In this document: positions 22,630-34,476 of the stretch, piece after piece
How positions within the stretch are numbered: position 1 is the stretch's first letter
How the letters are laid out: each line of letters begins with the position of its first letter
Origin: Lytechinus pictus
Lineage: Eukaryota > Echinodermata > Echinoidea > Temnopleuroida > Toxopneustidae
DNA length: 64,000 nucleotides
Direction of reading: 5' to 3'
Assembly: GCF_037042905.1 (NCBI RefSeq)
Contig: NC_087252.1
Coordinates: forward strand, 20,291,701-20,355,700
The notes under the pieces: generated by a model
Databases searched by the model: none
What the model saw: the letters and a program-made list of their open reading frames with translations, nothing else
What the model was told of the DNA's origin: nothing
Translations under genes and position numbers: made by a program

Positions 22630-25600
22630 TTTGTAATGTTGTTATGTTGAGTCGAAATGAAATATAGAAATATTGAAACTTGAAACGTTGTTATGTCGAA
22701 TGAGCGAGATTATCCTGCCATCTCTACAATCCGATTGCGCTTTAAAGCTTCCGTACCCTTAATTGTATCACCGTGAAGCGTGTCAATATTTTTGCACACG
22801 GTGAATTTACGTTTGCTACGCCCATTTGTTGCATCACGCACGACTACCATACTGATATTGTTGGTAGCTAGGGTATAAATGTTGAGGCGCCCATTGGAAA
22901 AGGTGGATTTATGGTCCATGCTCCCTTCGTTGAAAATTCTTTGCTCTCACGGTCTTAGCTGCTCTGATCTATGCGTGAACTTTCAGTGATTTGCATAGTG
23001 AGATCTTTCTTTTACAATACATTATTGGTACTTGTATTACGATCTTAACGTTGACTTTATCCAAGCGCCTTACAAAAAAGCGTAAGCGTAATTGATACTC
23101 GATAAAATTGATTTTGTTTGTAAAAGAAGTAGAAATCGGTCGAACAGAAAATGGAGGCATACCAGGTACGTACGCTTCGGTCTGACGAAGCCATGGAAAT
23201 AGATCCTCCAGAGTGTGCAAACATGGACGATGCTGTTGTTGGTGATGAACCAATATGGATGTGGGCACTGAGAAAGATGCCCAAAGTACTCACATTATAT
23301 TGCAGTTGGAGCTTGGATGTGTAAAGCTTCAAGTCGCGATTCCGATTTCAGCTGTAGATCAGAGCAGCCACCCGAAGCAATGATCCTTCAGCGTTGACCC
23401 CCATCAATCGTTCCCGGATCATAAATCGGGTGTGATTTTGGGGTAAATCACACTCAGGGCAATCATTTTGATGTACATGAAGACTAACACATCCACTCAC
23501 ACAACTCGTGTATTTATCCCCCCCCCCCTCTCTCTCTCTCTCTTTCCCCCGCTTTTCCTGTGCTGTGACACGTACATAGACACGATCTCACCTTCTCTCT
23601 TAGAAACATATCTCACACCCATAACAGCAAGCATACAGACACACACCATCGCAACACCCACACACATACACACGCTTCAACATACGCATTCATATACACA
23701 TGCAAACAAACAACACCCTAATATGCACACACACTCTAACATGTACACACATGTACACGTGCATACATACATACACACGCTTAATAAGGGACGTCTGATA
23801 CAGTAAGCGTTAAAGCGATGTTTAGCAAAATTATTATTGTCAGTATTAACATCATTTTACTAACTCATGCATAAAAACAATACACTCATATACAGGGACA
23901 CACACATTCACAAACACACGCGAAACACATACAAAAATACGAAAACATGCATTAAATGCACACACATGCTCACACAACCATATAGGTTTCTGCAGAAATG
24001 ATATTTGATTCGTAGGCATTGATGTATAATGAAGCAATTAGCTTCGTAACCATTTCATCGTTGTTCTTCTTTCTCTACGTCTGTCTTTCGTCCTAGTAAA
24101 ATATCAGTGCTGTTTCAGAACCACAGAACCAACAAAGGCATTAAAGATATATGTAGCTCGGTATTAATTAAGAGCCTTCATTTCAAAACGAACATTCTTT
24201 TTAGATTGTTCTTTGGGCCTGATGTTGCAATCGTGAAATGATGAAAAGTGGCCCATGACCACGATGACTGCCAAGTAAGAAAAAAATGAATCAAAAGTAC
24301 AAGGATTTACATCGAGCTGATAAATATTTGATTTGATTTGATTTATTGATTTCCGTTTTACAATTGTACATAATATGATAAACATAGCATAACAAGGTCG
24401 AAAATACTACAAGACATAATATAATATATATACAACATAATCATAGATTTATGAATTAACACTATTCTTATATCTGTGCAGGTTGGAAGCTGAAGGTAAT
24501 TACAAGCGTATTGGTTGCTCATACAGATACATGCATAACCTATGTTTCAAATCTTAATTATGCCAATTAATTCATTTGGTTTTTCTGCTGATGAAGGGCT
24601 TATTTCAGATACTTGATTAAGTGACTCCAACTGTGTTTTGGACCCCAAGTGGTTTTAACATGATAATATTTTGTCATAATACTCTCAGTTTCGTAAATGT
24701 CATAAAAGAGCAGTCTTTAGTAAGGGAAATGGCTTCGTCAGAGCAGAAGAAATTAAACATATCGGACATTGCGTGAATTTTTTATTATTTGTTTTTAATA
24801 TTAGGAGCTCAGGCTGAACATGCCTGACGATAGCCGACCATAAACGGAACATATAATGGCGCCTGATTACCGTCTTTTCCACAAAATAGCCTTTTGAAAT
24901 ACTGTTTTACTATTATCAACTTGTTGTATTATCATGTTAGTATTTCTTTTTAGAAAAAGAATAGGCATTGATCTTTGAAGCACACAATTTTTTGAAGCAA
25001 GCAGCATGCACATACCACTACCATTAAACAATAAAGTCAACCGGAAATAAGATAAAGATAAGGAAATAACTTTAAAAGAATGAACATATACAAATTGAAC
25101 AAATAAATTATTAAAGTCAGTTCTAAATGATTCTTTCTAAATACACGATAGTGGCAATGATGGCTATTTTTTTTAAAGTTATTAATTTCTTGCAAAATGA
25201 GCACTGCAATATATCGACCACAAGAAAAAAACACCAATAACTTCCTCCTATAAAACAACTCAATATAAAAAAAACACTGATGCTTCGTATCATGTTTTTT
25301 TTACCCGCGCGCCCTCAGTTTGCTACCATCCAAGGCTAACACATTCGTCATGATCGTCTGATATAATGCAATGAAACAGAATGAATAGAGGCAGTCTTGG
25401 GTGGAGATATTAATAACCATGCGTGTATCATCAAACTAGCTTAGCTAAAGTCAAGGTGATTTAATAAAATATTGTAAATATATGTGCATATATTTATTGA
25501 TCTATATATATTTATGTTTATTTCCTGTTTTGTACATATTTGTATTGTTTTTATATTATTGTGGAAATAAATGATTTGATACCTATCGCTGTAATCCGTA

Positions 25601-25700
25601 AACCTCTTTTGAAAGACATTGACAGAGCACAACCCTTTTTAAAGAGGAAGAGAGAGAGATAGAGAGATAGAAAGAGACACGTTAAGAGAATGTATAAACC
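22630..25700. other. Intergenic, no confident gene
   Basis: A 57-codon plus-strand frame at 23151-23324 (starts MEAYQVRTLRSDEAMEIDPP) is followed by TAA; I do not recognise it. Minus-strand frames at 22710-22919 and 23057-23332 show no domains. Positions 23465-23790 and 23895-23975 are rich in ACAC and TC tracts. At 24328-24350 a GATTT repeat resembles a LINE tail on the minus strand. A phrase GTCATGATCGTCTGATA at about 25348 matches the 399-bp satellite. The rest is featureless AT-rich DNA. Confidence 0.45.
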
Positions 25701-25714
25701 GTATATACACTATA

Positions 25715-26446
25715 CAGTGCGTCCCACAAAAAACGAATGACCTACCAATGTAAAACTTAGAATATCCTCTTTCATCTAAATTCACTTAGATTGTTCCTCA
25801 TTCACGCATGAGTGAGCCAAAACAATTTGAAGAACGAATACCAAAAACACATTTGGCGGGGGTGTCTGAAGTTCAAAAAGAAAATAACTTGCCTGAAAAG
25901 TTCAATATCTGCTCTTTTATTTGACACCTTAATCACAGAAACAGAAAATGCTCAGGAAGTAAAAAAGTTCTGTTCCCTTGAAAAAATGCTTGTACTTCCA
26001 TAATTTCATTAAAATAAACGTGTTTCACCGGTTTCCCTCAGAAGCTATAGCACCGTTAACAAAAGGCTTAATGCATGGCTGGTCGACAAAACGGAGTGTC
26101 TGAACGCTAGCTTGTAAAAAGTCAAGCCTTATTTCAAATCACCTGAGCTTTTTATTTCTTCATAATTTTCTGTAATTGAGGTACCAAATCAAAAAAGAGA
26201 TATTGAACTTTTTAAAAATGTGGCTTTCTTTTTGAAACCCAGATACAGCCCGCCAAGTGATTTTTTGGCATCCCCTCTTCAAATCGGTTTTGCTCACTCA
26301 TGCGTGAATGAGAAATAATTCAAGTAATTTCAGATGAAAGAGAAGATTCTAGCTTTACAATGGTAGGTAATTTGTCTATTCTATTTGTGGTTAAGTGATG
26401 ACAAATTATCGATAAATCTCGGTTTCGTTTTTTGTGGGACACACTG
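25715..26446. mobile_element. Tc1/mariner-type non-autonomous element, TA target site
   Basis: Ends are CAGTGCGTCCCACAAAAAAC and, inverted, CAGTGTGTCCCACAAAAAAC. TA flanks both sides (25713-25714 and 26447-26448). Inversion continues inward through TTTCATCT-like and CATTCACGCATGAGTGAGC blocks for over 120 bp. The interior has only short open frames, so it is non-autonomous. TA duplication and CAGTG..TCCCA ends are typical of mariner relatives. Confidence 0.8.
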
Positions 26447-27149
26447 TATATAGACCCCTCAAAAAAAGTTTGGAAATCTAACTTTGATCGGTAATCCCTC
26501 CTGGGTTTTAACGAATACTAATGAGCGATTGATACCAATGAATATATCATTTATTTCTCTTTAAAATGATACCCTACATGATATGATTATGGTTCACATG
26601 GAGGTGCAGTGCATTGAAATGTAGGGGCAAGGTCAAAATTCAAAAGTTGCAAAATGATACAATATTGAAGTCACTGTTCTTTTTCCGTGGTGATGAGTGT
26701 GTTTCACAGCGGTTTCTTATCTTTTTATGCACCTTAACATAAAAATTAACATGGAGATCTGCCGTGAGATAAGATGGTTTCAGTCGTGCTTTTAAATAAC
26801 CATGAATGTATGTTTGTTATGTGTTTGCTTGTGCAGAGGTGTACTCGATTGTAAAAAGATATTACTTGATTGCTCCTACTTGATTTCATGTATAATGTAT
26901 AACTATAATGATGATGATTACGATAACGACATGAAAGTGGATGATGATCACGCTTACTGTTAGTCTATGTACTTAAAAAGAATTCCATTGAATAAAAAAA
27001 TATATATATACATTTGCACCATGAAACTAAAGGAGGGGGGGGGGGTGGTAATTGTTTTCAACATCCCCAACCCGGAAGTTTTCGGGGATGCAGTATACTT
27101 CCATCATCACTGATTAACATTCTCAAGACTACTACCATCAACCAACGTA

Positions 27150-28340
27150 ATTAACACTTTAACAAAATGAACTGGTAAAAGGCGAAAAATATGGTTTTAT
27201 ATTGTCTTTTTGAATGGTTGTTTGGATCCGAATTACAAACAGGCAGCAATGGTGTCTATTTGACTTGAATACAATTTTCATGAATTGCAAAACTGAAGAT
27301 GCCTTACAATAATCACATAAGAACATTATTTTCCTCTCTATGGGCAAACACTGTACATTGTAGCATTTTGGGATTTTCAATGCTTCCTCAGTTGTGTTTA
27401 ATCATCGCTATATTATGTTCGTCATGATCGTCTGATAATAATATCCAAATGAAAGAGGCCTAGACAGTATTTCTCATTGCCGAGAAGGTGAAGAACAGGG
27501 GTACCTCTTCCAGTCAAATTGAAACATAAATGGACCGGCTGCATTAATTTATGCATTTCATGAAATAAACTGATAAGATGCGAATAAAAATTATTTGATA
27601 TTATCTTTTTTAATGGTTCTTTGGATCCGAAATACAAACAGGCAGCAAAGATGTATATTTGACTTGAATACAATTTTCATGAATTGCAAAACTGAAGATG
27701 CCTTACAATAATCACATAAGAACATTATTTTCCTCTCTATGGGCAAACACTGTACATTGTACCATTCGGGGATTTTCAATGCTTCCTCAGTTGTGTTTAA
27801 TCATCTCTATATTATGTTCGTCATGATCGTCTGATAATTATACCCAACTAAAAGAGGTGTAGACAGTATTTCTCTTGGCCGAGAAGGTGAAGAACAGGGG
27901 TACCTCTTCCAGTCAAATTGAAACATAAATGGACCAGCTGCATTAATTTATGCATTTCATGAAATAAACTGATAAGAGGCGAATAAAAATTATTTGATAT
28001 TGTCTTTTTTAATGGTTCTTTGGATCCAAAATACAAACGGGAAGCAATGATGTCCATTTGACTTGAATACAATTTTCATGAATTGCAAAATTGAAGTTGC
28101 CTTTCATTAATCAAATACGAACAATATGTTCATTTCTATCATGTCTATGGGCAAACAACACTGTACATTGTATCATTCGGGGATTTTAAATGCTCATTAC
28201 TACATGTTCGTCATGATCGTCTAATAATAATACCCAAATGAAAAAAAGGTCTAGACAGTATTTTTCTCGGCCGGGAAGGTGAAGAACTAAGGTTCCATTT
28301 CATTTCCAGCGAAGTTGAAACATATTATGGATCAGCCGCA
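27150..28340 (+). repeat. 399-bp tandem repeat, about three copies
   Basis: TTTGGATCC occurs at 27221, 27620 and 28019, an exact 399-bp period twice. Other shared phrases are TTGACTTGAATACAATTTTC, GGGCAAACACTGTACATTGT, GTCATGATCGTCTGATAAT and GAAGGTGAAGAACAGGGGTA. The first two copies are closest to each other; the third is more diverged. Repeated minus-strand short frames simply reflect the repeat. Confidence 0.9.
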
Positions 28341-28349
28341 AGACTTATG

Positions 28350-29440
28350 CATTTCGTGAAAATGAATTATCTATTTTACTTGTACCTTGATGTTGTGAAA
28401 TTATTTGTCAGCTGTGATCAGTCGTAAAAGTAGTTCATTGCTGTTGTGTAAAGGTTACTGGAGGATATCAAATAAATAATGATTAAAACAAACAAAAACA
28501 AATTTGATGGGATGTGCGACTCATGTCCATGCGACATTTGTCCCTGTCTTATTGGGTGTAGGGTTAGAGTTGGGATAGCCTTTCGGCTTTCATGGGCTAT
28601 CCTGTCAAGGTATTCTTCAATATTATTTTAATCTCCTGTGATATTCCTGACGAATAAAATCAATCATTCAATGGGATTACAACCCGCTATTTGTTAAGAA
28701 TAAGCCTAATTTAAATAGGGTTTCCCATTGGAATAATCTTTGCCAGAGCAAATGTCATGATACCGGCTACCCCCCTTTTTTACATTCTGCATTGTGTTTT
28801 TTAAACTTTCAGTGAAATGGAAGCAGAAATTAACCAGTAATTAAATTACAAATTTTGTTTACATGTTCATGAATAATCTGTGATTAAAGATACAATGAAA
28901 ACTGTTTTTCATTTTTTATAAGAAAAAAAGACATTTCATTGTTTTTGTTTTAACACATGATACATGGGAAAATCACTTTTAATTTTTTTTTTCTAGTTTA
29001 CCAATAAACATTATGCCAGGGTGAACTTTCCGAATTGTGCGTCAGATTTGAATATTAGTAGAGCGATTTGACGTGAATATAGGCTGAATACGTAAGTCCT
29101 TACAAAAAAGTACCATCCTGATTAAGGTTTAGCAGTTTGGTGCAGACGAATTTTCTCTTCTATGATTAAAAAAAAGTTACCCTTTCCATTAGTCTAACAC
29201 TGAAATTTTATTTCTCTCACTCATGAGATACAATTTTCTTATTTAATTTATGCACATGTTGGGGCATTTTGACAATTATTTATTGCATGGGGGTTAAAGA
29301 GCGGTAATCTTTACCTCCGTCATTTTAACCTTTCCTATGTATATCTCTGCCATTTTTAGCCCTGCCATTTTTATATCAATAGTACCATAATCCCAGATAA
29401 CGTAATGAAACTTCCCTATACTACACATTTTCTCATAGAT
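28350..29440. other. Intergenic, no gene recognised
   Basis: AT-rich sequence. Positions 28545-28670 (GTGTAGGGTTAGAGTTGGGA to GACGAATAAAATCAATCATT) have the look of a LINE or SINE 3' end with an AATAAA signal, but no coding part is visible. Confidence 0.4.
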
Positions 29441-29449
29441 TGAAGAAGA

Positions 29450-29790
29450 TTTGTGCAGTTGCCGCCTTTACATATTCCTTTTGCATGCCAGCAGATGCCG
29501 TATGATTTTTGTTCTCTTTTTCTTTCCTGTAATACATATATGTACGCATATCAGAATAAGTCTACTATACTTTCTTTATTTCCAAGGGGGATCCACACTT
29601 TACAAGCTTTGCTTTTTAGTGGATCCCCTCATTTCCATTTATGCTCTATATTATACTGGGTTTTTTTCAGTTTTTTTTTACGAAGTAAGAATGCCCTTCT
29701 GTAAAATTGTACTTGATTTGTATTACTTTATATTACGTTGTATTATGTTTTGAATGGAAATGAAATAAAAAAAAGAATTGAATTGAATAA
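29450..29790 (+). mobile_element. 5'-truncated LINE 3' end
   Basis: GGGGATCCACACTTTACAAG near 29586 matches the phrase in the 3' region of LINE copy 1 near 15279. The segment ends GAAATGAAATAAAAAAAAGAATTGAATTGAATAAA-like with AATTG repeats, a tail type used by CR1-group elements. No reverse transcriptase sequence remains. Confidence 0.6.
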
Positions 29791-30011
29791 AACAAATTAT
29801 CAGTTTATTGGCTTGGAAACGAAGTATAAAAAAAAACGATAAGGATTTAAAATTGTGCATAGGTCTACCTTACATGCAATAATTAATACGTAAAAGAATC
29901 CGTGTTTCTCCAATAAGAAAAAGACGAGAAAGGATTATGAAATTAGCATTCATTCAAGGAGATCGGACACATACACGCAAAAAAAACCAATCAAACAAAC
30001 AAACAGAGCAG

Positions 30012-30146
30012 GGGCCCGTTGCGGTCAATCGCAACTCTAAAAAAATCATGCGCAACTTGATTTTCAACCAATCAACAGCGCGCATTTGGGGCTTGCGACT
30101 GATTTTTTGACTTGCGTTTAAACGCAACTCTTTCTGCACTGGACCC
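30012..30146. mobile_element. 135-bp PIF/Harbinger-type MITE with CAG duplication
   Basis: It starts GGGCCCGTTGCGGTCAATCG and ends, inverted, GGGTCCAGTGCAGAAAGAGT. CAG flanks both sides (30009-30011 and 30147-30149), fitting the CWG three-base duplication known for PIF/Harbinger. The interior holds GATTG/GCAACT repeats like those of the 16368 element. Confidence 0.8.
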
Positions 30147-30326
30147 CAGCAAAGATAAGGTTGGCATTACACTGTGCGTAACTTACACATATCAATCATA
30201 GTCACATAAGGGAGTTCTGCACTTATTTTGTTTTGGTTAGTAAAAAAATTACTTTGTTTTTGTTTTATGCAAATAATGATGCAGATTTTTAGCTAAGCTT
30301 AACCTTAAGCTTAACCTTAAGCTTAA

Positions 30327-30606
30327 TAGTATTTCGAGGGAACGAAATAATATTGCGTGGCCACGAAATAGTATTTCGAGGGAACGAAATAATATTGCGT
30401 GGCCACGAAATAGTATTTCGAGGGAACGAAATAATATTGCGTGGCCACGAAATAGTATTGCGTGGCCACGAAATAGTACAGATCGGAGAGATGAGAAATA
30501 ATATTTCGTGGGAACGAAATAATATTGCGTGGCCACGAAATAGTATTTCGTGGGAACGAAATATTATTGCGTGGCCACGAAATAATATTTCGTGGGAACG
30601 AAATAA
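30327..30606. repeat. 42-bp minisatellite, open on both strands
   Basis: GGCCACGAAA occurs at 30359, 30401 and 30443 (42-bp period), with a 21-bp half step at 30464 and further units after a 25-bp interruption near 30477-30500. The unit combines a palindrome TTCGTGGCCACGAA with TTCGAGGGAACGAA. Since 42 is a multiple of three, both strands give peptide repeats (RGHEIVFRGNEIIL on plus). It is preceded by a 12-bp repeat of TTAAGCTTAACC at 30295-30326. I do not think it is a gene. Confidence 0.9.
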
Positions 30607-30609
30607 TGA

Positions 30610-31256
30610 CGGAGATTTTTTCTCCTCATGTCACCTGGCGGGCTCCGTACATTGTCATTTCATGTATTGATGCAATCTATAACAGGTTTTGCTGTTTTTC
30701 TAAATCATTTCGTCCCACTCTCATCATGAATTCATCGTTTATATACTCAGCTGAGGATTAACGCAAAGCAGTGACGTCATTCTCTGCGCAAGTACTATTA
30801 GAAAAGAGTTCCATCAGATCTCACAGGCCTAATTCATTTTCCATAACTCATAAGTTAAAGTGGCTCTTAAAAGAATTCATAAAAAAATAAGGAAAAATTC
30901 GAGGGTTGAATGTTTACTACCAGTGGATAGGATAAATGTCTTGACATTTCATATCTGCCAAGAAAAGTGTATCTCGACCGGCTCATTTTAAAAATGAATC
31001 AGCATTTAGAAAGACTACACCTGAGTGGATCAAATTCACCACTTGAGAGAGTAAAATGGCCCTGATTCTTCCGCCAGTTAAAATATAGTTTCAAAGTGGT
31101 GATATATCTTTTTAATTTGGAAAAGAGGAAGTTTAGTAGGTACCCTCCCGAGAATCAGTGTTAGATTGTCGGTCATATTCATTCATTTTTGTCAATCAGC
31201 AATATCAAATTAAAAAATTGAGCTATGGTTTGGCTCGAATGAATATCTTTGGCCTG
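30610..31256. other. Downstream flank / 3' region of the hydrolase gene
   Basis: This stretch lies just past the stop codon of the minus-strand hydrolase gene. No strong AATAAA on the minus strand was found within 200 bp; a weaker ATTAAA-type signal (plus TTTAAT near 31112) is possible. No other gene is evident. Confidence 0.35.
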
Positions 31257-34200
31257 TCAGTTGTAGTTAGGCCTGTGTGACCACCATTTCGGACTTACTT
31301 CATTGATCACCCGACAGGTGGCGCTGTCCCCATATCCATCTCTTTTAACAATCCGCATGATTGCCTCCTGATTTATCATCTGCCCAGCGATCTCGTTGGC
31401 CGAGTTCATGAAGGCCGAGATGTCGACAGGGTTAAATGGAAATTCGACATGAGACGTTGTTGTTATGTTGACCATTCCCTCGGCGTATATTACCACAGAA
31501 GGCGTGGAGTTTTCAAATGGACCTTGGTCGGTATATCCTATGTTGTAGACAGTCACTGATGTTGTAAGGTTCTTGGGGAAGGCAGCAACAAGTTCCTGAA
31601 AAATTGAAATTCCGAAAGTTGAGACAGGCTCTTTGATATTACGATATATTTTTTTAACAAGTGAACACCTAGTTACCAATAATGCATAAATCATTTCCAT
31701 TTATCTGAATGCATGCAGGTTAAAAGAGCATTGTCGATTAAATGCCTTTCTAACGGGCATAGGTGCACAACCGGGGATGGAACCCGGACTTTCCATGTAT
31801 AGGCAGGCGCCTTAGACCACTCAGCCACGACACCTCCAAATGTTGATGATATTACGATATAATTGAAAATAGGGCATTTATATAGCGCACATTGATGCTG
31901 AAGGTGCTAAAAGCGTTCCTCTATTACCAAGATTACCCCGACCATGTTAGTCTACCGATTCAGATGCTCGCAGCTTTTCAGGAATTCGTTTTTGCCGGAA
32001 CTACCCCTTATCGACCACCTACTTTTCTAAGCATCGTATCTGCGAAAATATTTATCAGTATTACCTCGTTTTCGTCTTATTTGTGCAGATAATTGAGCGA
32101 ATCAGACTCCCGTGCTTCGATCGACGACTCCGATTCTATTCGCGTATATACCGGCGAACAACGAATGGGACGATTTCGCATTTGCTAATTTGCACTCACA
32201 AAGCTCCATAATTTATACATATTAACTAGACCCTACTTACACCCCCCTCCACACACACACATACCCCCTCACACATACACGGTATGTCAAACATTTACCT
32301 GTGCATCTGTGATCCACGGTGAAGCTTCCCCGTTCCATTCGATATCCTTGAATGTAGAAAGTGGCGCCATCTTCAATTTTGTTTCAAAATGGCGAGCTTC
32401 TAAGTTCTGAAACGCTGTGCCCTTGTTCAAATCCATGTTATACGACATGAAGTCACTTATTACCTATTAGATGATAAGCAATACAAGATGATAACAATAG
32501 TATTAATATTGATAGAAATGGTGGTTATAATTACGATTACTATACTTAAATCCTGCTGAACAAAAGTCCCTATATAAAAGTGCATAATTTCACTCGTTCT
32601 ACCACACCGCGTTTCAAGGAATGAAGTTGTCATTTACCTCACCTGAGATGATCGCAGCAGAATATGGTTAAATTTCTTGCCGGATAAAATAGACGCCCAA
32701 AGCAAGATTTGAACCCATTGCCCTCTGAATATTAAACAAACGGGAGCCAGAACCACTACACTATCAGGAGCCGCGGAAAGGGGAAGGGGGGCTGCCGCAC
32801 TTGTTTTTCCAAAACCGTGTACATAAACGTAAAAATGACCATCAAATTATGATTTTTTAATGGCCAGCCCCCCCCCCCACCCGTTCACTTTCACAACCGT
32901 TCTACGGCCCCTGCTATGACCCCTCCATACAATACAAATGAATTAAGTAAATTGATGGCACTATACTCTAATTATGGGAAATACTATCTTAAGTTTTGTA
33001 ACTGAAGAGTTGTTACGAAGCTTAAGAAATCCACTGTTTTGCTACAATGTCCACATTGGCCAAGAGCATTAGGCCAAAATAGGCTTAAGATAGGAAATTT
33101 CAGTTAACAAGCTTTTTTTTTTTCAGGATAGGTCCAGAACTATGCCTATGATAATATACTAAAGTCCTCATTTATCCTCCTAGAGGGTTTTCCGTTATTC
33201 AAGATGGCGTCCAAAATGGCCGCCATTCACACAAAATCGACATATATTATTAACTCACTCATTATCCACCCTAGACATCAAATTTTTGTGCATATTTCAT
33301 GGTTTAAAGGAGTAAAAAAGAGTTATTGATAAAGGTAAGAGTAAACATAAGCAGACCAGTATACCTAAAAATACAAGATGGCGTCTAAAATGCCCGCCAA
33401 AGCCTAAAACTCCACAATTCATCAAATACTTATGTTAGTATATTTAATTTTGTTTCTATTCAATACTTTTAAGGGTTAAGTAGTACATTTGGACAAGTTA
33501 CAATGACAGTCAGTGGTCAAGTATGTTCAAATATCCAAGATTACTTCCAAAAAACGGGGTCTAAAATGACTGATATTACTTACAAATGGACACAGTACAT
33601 TCAATATCTGCCTGGATATATGATTTTTGTGTCTAAACCATGGTTTGAAGGGTCAAAAATACATAAGGACAAATTTATAATACTTCAATAGAAAAAAACC
33701 CGAAGACTATAATTCTCCTTTTGGTTATCGCTCAATGCAATTAATGATATACTTTTCCTTGGAGACGAATTATCTTTCTTTGAATCATCTTTACAGTAAA
33801 TATTCTTCATGATAATTTTCTCACCTCTGCCAACAATGACCAGGCTTCAGTAGCAGTAAGCTCAGAGGGAATATCCCTCTCAACAACCTCTGGGGGAACT
33901 TCTCCGGAAGCGAACTGAAAGTGATTAACTCCCTCCATGACAATTACTGGTTTAGTTGCAAGAGCTGCTGGGTCCTCGGTCTGCAGTGTTTCTAATTCCC
34001 TGTCAGTAAAACAAAATAAAGTTTTACAGCATGCCCATTTTTCTTTCTTTTTTAGGGGGAGGGGATAAATATTGTATACATATAAAAGGTACGACATCGC
34101 CACTTTTCATGTTGTTCTGCATCACTTTATTGTGCGAAAAGCAATAAAGGAACAGTGTAAGAATGACAATACATATACATTTACACATTACTGACACAAG

Positions 34201-34417
34201 CAGGGCAGATTAACATAATGTTATAGTTACATAGTTAAACTACCAAATAAGATGGAACATTCGGTGAAAGTATAATAAACTGTTAATCATCAAGTTAATT
34301 TGTAATTAAAGGCCTATAAATAAAAATTTTCAGATTATAGACTTTCAATAATTATAATTATTGTTATTATTATAATCATAATTTCTATAGATAAATGCAA
34401 TAAATAACGGACATAAC

Positions 34418-34476
<59 letters not shown>

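Noticed and set aside
30249-30670. 95- and 105-codon repeat proteins on opposite strands
   Set aside because: Both are read-through of a 42-bp minisatellite; openness on both strands follows from the repeat.
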